Positions 22,362-23,129 of a stretch of DNA of 23,129 bases are shown one piece after another. Each line of letters starts with the position of its first letter. Within the stretch, counting starts at the first letter, position 1. Source of the DNA: Clostridia bacterium (GTDB lineage Bacteria > Bacillota > Clostridia > Peptostreptococcales > Anaerovoracaceae); NCBI GenBank assembly GCA_024682015.1, contig JAIKZT010000108.1, positions 1 to 23,129 on the forward strand, in the 5' to 3' direction. The position numbers and the translations under genes were made by a program. The notes beneath the pieces are model-generated. The model was given only the letters and a program-made list of their open reading frames with translations. It did no database searches and was not told the origin of the DNA.

Positions 22362-23024
22362 CTACCGGTCCCGGGCGTCGATGAAGGCCATCATCGTATC
22401 CACGACGCCGTCTATGTCCATGTCGGTCGAATCGATCTCCACGGCGTCATCCGCCTTGCGCAGCGGCCGGAAATCCCGGTGGGAATCCTGATAGTCGCGC
22501 TGAATGATGTCCGCCTTGATCTGCTCAAAGTCCGCCTTTTCCCCCTTCGCGCGCATCTCCTCCGTGCGGCGGCGGGCCCGCTCCTCGGGAGATGCCGTCA
22601 GGAAGAACTTGAAGTCCGCGTCCGGAAATACGACCGTGCCGATGTCGCGGCCGTCCATGACGATGCTCTTGCGCGCGCCCATGGCCTGCTGCAGCGCAGT
22701 CAGCTTGTAGCGGACAGCCGGAATGCCCGACGAAGGTGACGCGACCGCGGAGATCTCCGGCGTGCGGATGAGATGGCTCACGTCCTCTCCGTCCAGCAGC
22801 GTATGCCCATCGGAAAAGTCCACGTCCATGCCGTCGAGCATGGCCTGCAGCGCTTCGGGATCGTTATAATCCGTGCCCGTGCGCACGAGCTTGAGCGCCA
22901 CGGCCCGATACATAGCGCCGGTATCGATGTAATCCGCGCCTATCCTCTTCGCGAGCGCTTTGGCGACGGTGCTCTTGCCCGCGCCGGCCGGCCCGTCAAT
23001 GGCGACGATCGTCTTCTGCCTCAT
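22362..23024 (-). CDS. cmk: Cytidylate kinase
   Basis: Phosphorylates CMP and dCMP to the diphosphates. The 220-residue protein starts IVAIDGPAGAGKSTVAKALA (P-loop), followed by YIDTGAMYRAVAL, where the substrate-binding Asp and Arg lie. It also has the family signature IVMDGRDIGTVVFPDADFK and a C-terminal RDYQDSHRDFRPLRKADDAVEIDST. All conserved residues of bacterial Cmk are seen. Its ATG overlaps the stop codon of the upstream gene by the ATGA arrangement, implying translational coupling. A common Firmicute order continues with plsC and ispH after cmk; here a WYL regulator follows instead. Confidence 0.97.
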   Translation of the reverse strand: MRQKTIVAIDGPAGAGKSTVAKALAKRIGADYIDTGAMYRAVALKLVRTGTDYNDPEALQAMLDGMDVDFSDGHTLLDGEDVSHLIRTPEISAVASPSSGIPAVRYKLTALQQAMGARKSIVMDGRDIGTVVFPDADFKFFLTASPEERARRRTEEMRAKGEKADFEQIKADIIQRDYQDSHRDFRPLRKADDAVEIDSTDMDIDGVVDTMMAFIDARDR

Positions 23025-23129
23025 TGATCCGCCTCCGAACCTGCCGGGGTCTTCGGCGCCTTCGCGGCAGGCTTCAGCTTGCCGCCTGCCCCGCTGCCGA
23101 GCAGCTTCTCGATCTCGGCGATGAAGGTG
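23021..23129 (-). CDS. C-terminal end of an unidentified gene upstream of cmk
   Basis: Only the last 35 residues are in the window, in the frame that ends at TGA 23021-23023 overlapping the cmk start. They read TFIAEIEKLLGSG followed by a tail rich in Lys, Ala and Pro (KLKPAAKAPKTPAG, then SEADQ). The coupling to cmk indicates a real gene of the same operon. The helical IEKLL segment plus disordered basic tail is not diagnostic; a pseudouridine synthase or another usual cmk neighbour is possible but unproven. Confidence 0.65.
   Translation of the reverse strand, partial: TFIAEIEKLLGSGAGGKLKPAAKAPKTPAGSEADQ

Overview
This window reads as a GC-rich chromosomal segment of an anaerobic Firmicute of class Clostridia. 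The grounds are: near-perfect GGAGG-type ribosome binding sites; Firmicute genes such as rny, hslV-hslU beside topA, a thiI with no rhodanese domain beside a nifS-type desulfurase, and a WYL regulator; a Gram-positive LexA box; an electron-bifurcating type acyl-CoA dehydrogenase/EtfAB cassette with a ferredoxin-fused EtfA; and a selenophosphate synthase that is itself a selenoprotein. Genus cannot be told from the sequence alone. An amino-acid-fermenting gut or sediment anaerobe would fit. I see no phage, transposon, CRISPR, rRNA or tRNA.

Layout. (1) Positions 1-8190, all on the minus strand: yraN-proC, then comM(yifB)-dprA, then topA-hslV-hslU. The order yraN/comM/dprA/topA/hslVU is a conserved Firmicute DNA-processing and proteolysis neighbourhood; proC is inserted in it. 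HslU runs off the left edge. (2) 8229-10032: a sodium-dependent amino-acid transporter of the NSS family with a 31-codon downstream gene that looks like its MetS-type small subunit. It has a clear promoter, a structured leader of about 125 nt and a terminator. (3) 10068-13505: bcd-etfB-etfA with its own promoter and terminator, a likely flavin-based bifurcating enoyl-CoA reductase complex. (4) 13522-17439: rny-nifS-thiI, covering RNA decay and tRNA 4-thiouridine formation. (5) 17590-18790, plus strand: selD with an in-frame UGA and a SECIS-like hairpin, ending at a bidirectional terminator. (6) 18809-21005, minus strand: a MinD/ParA-type ATPase, radC and maf. (7) 21014-21353, plus strand: an 87-residue protein of unknown function under a consensus promoter with a perfect LexA box between -35 and -10. 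(8) 21316-23129, minus strand: an unidentified 3' gene end, cmk and a WYL-family regulator.

The most notable points are four. SelD is readable only through UGA recoding. The ferredoxin-EtfA bifurcation cassette stands without the usual crotonase/thiolase genes. A 31-residue transporter subunit is easily missed by gene callers. A small unknown gene appears to be SOS-controlled. Smaller points concern a radC Shine-Dalgarno buried in a terminator-like hairpin, a palindrome inside the topA promoter, and paired 11-bp repeats at the selD promoter.
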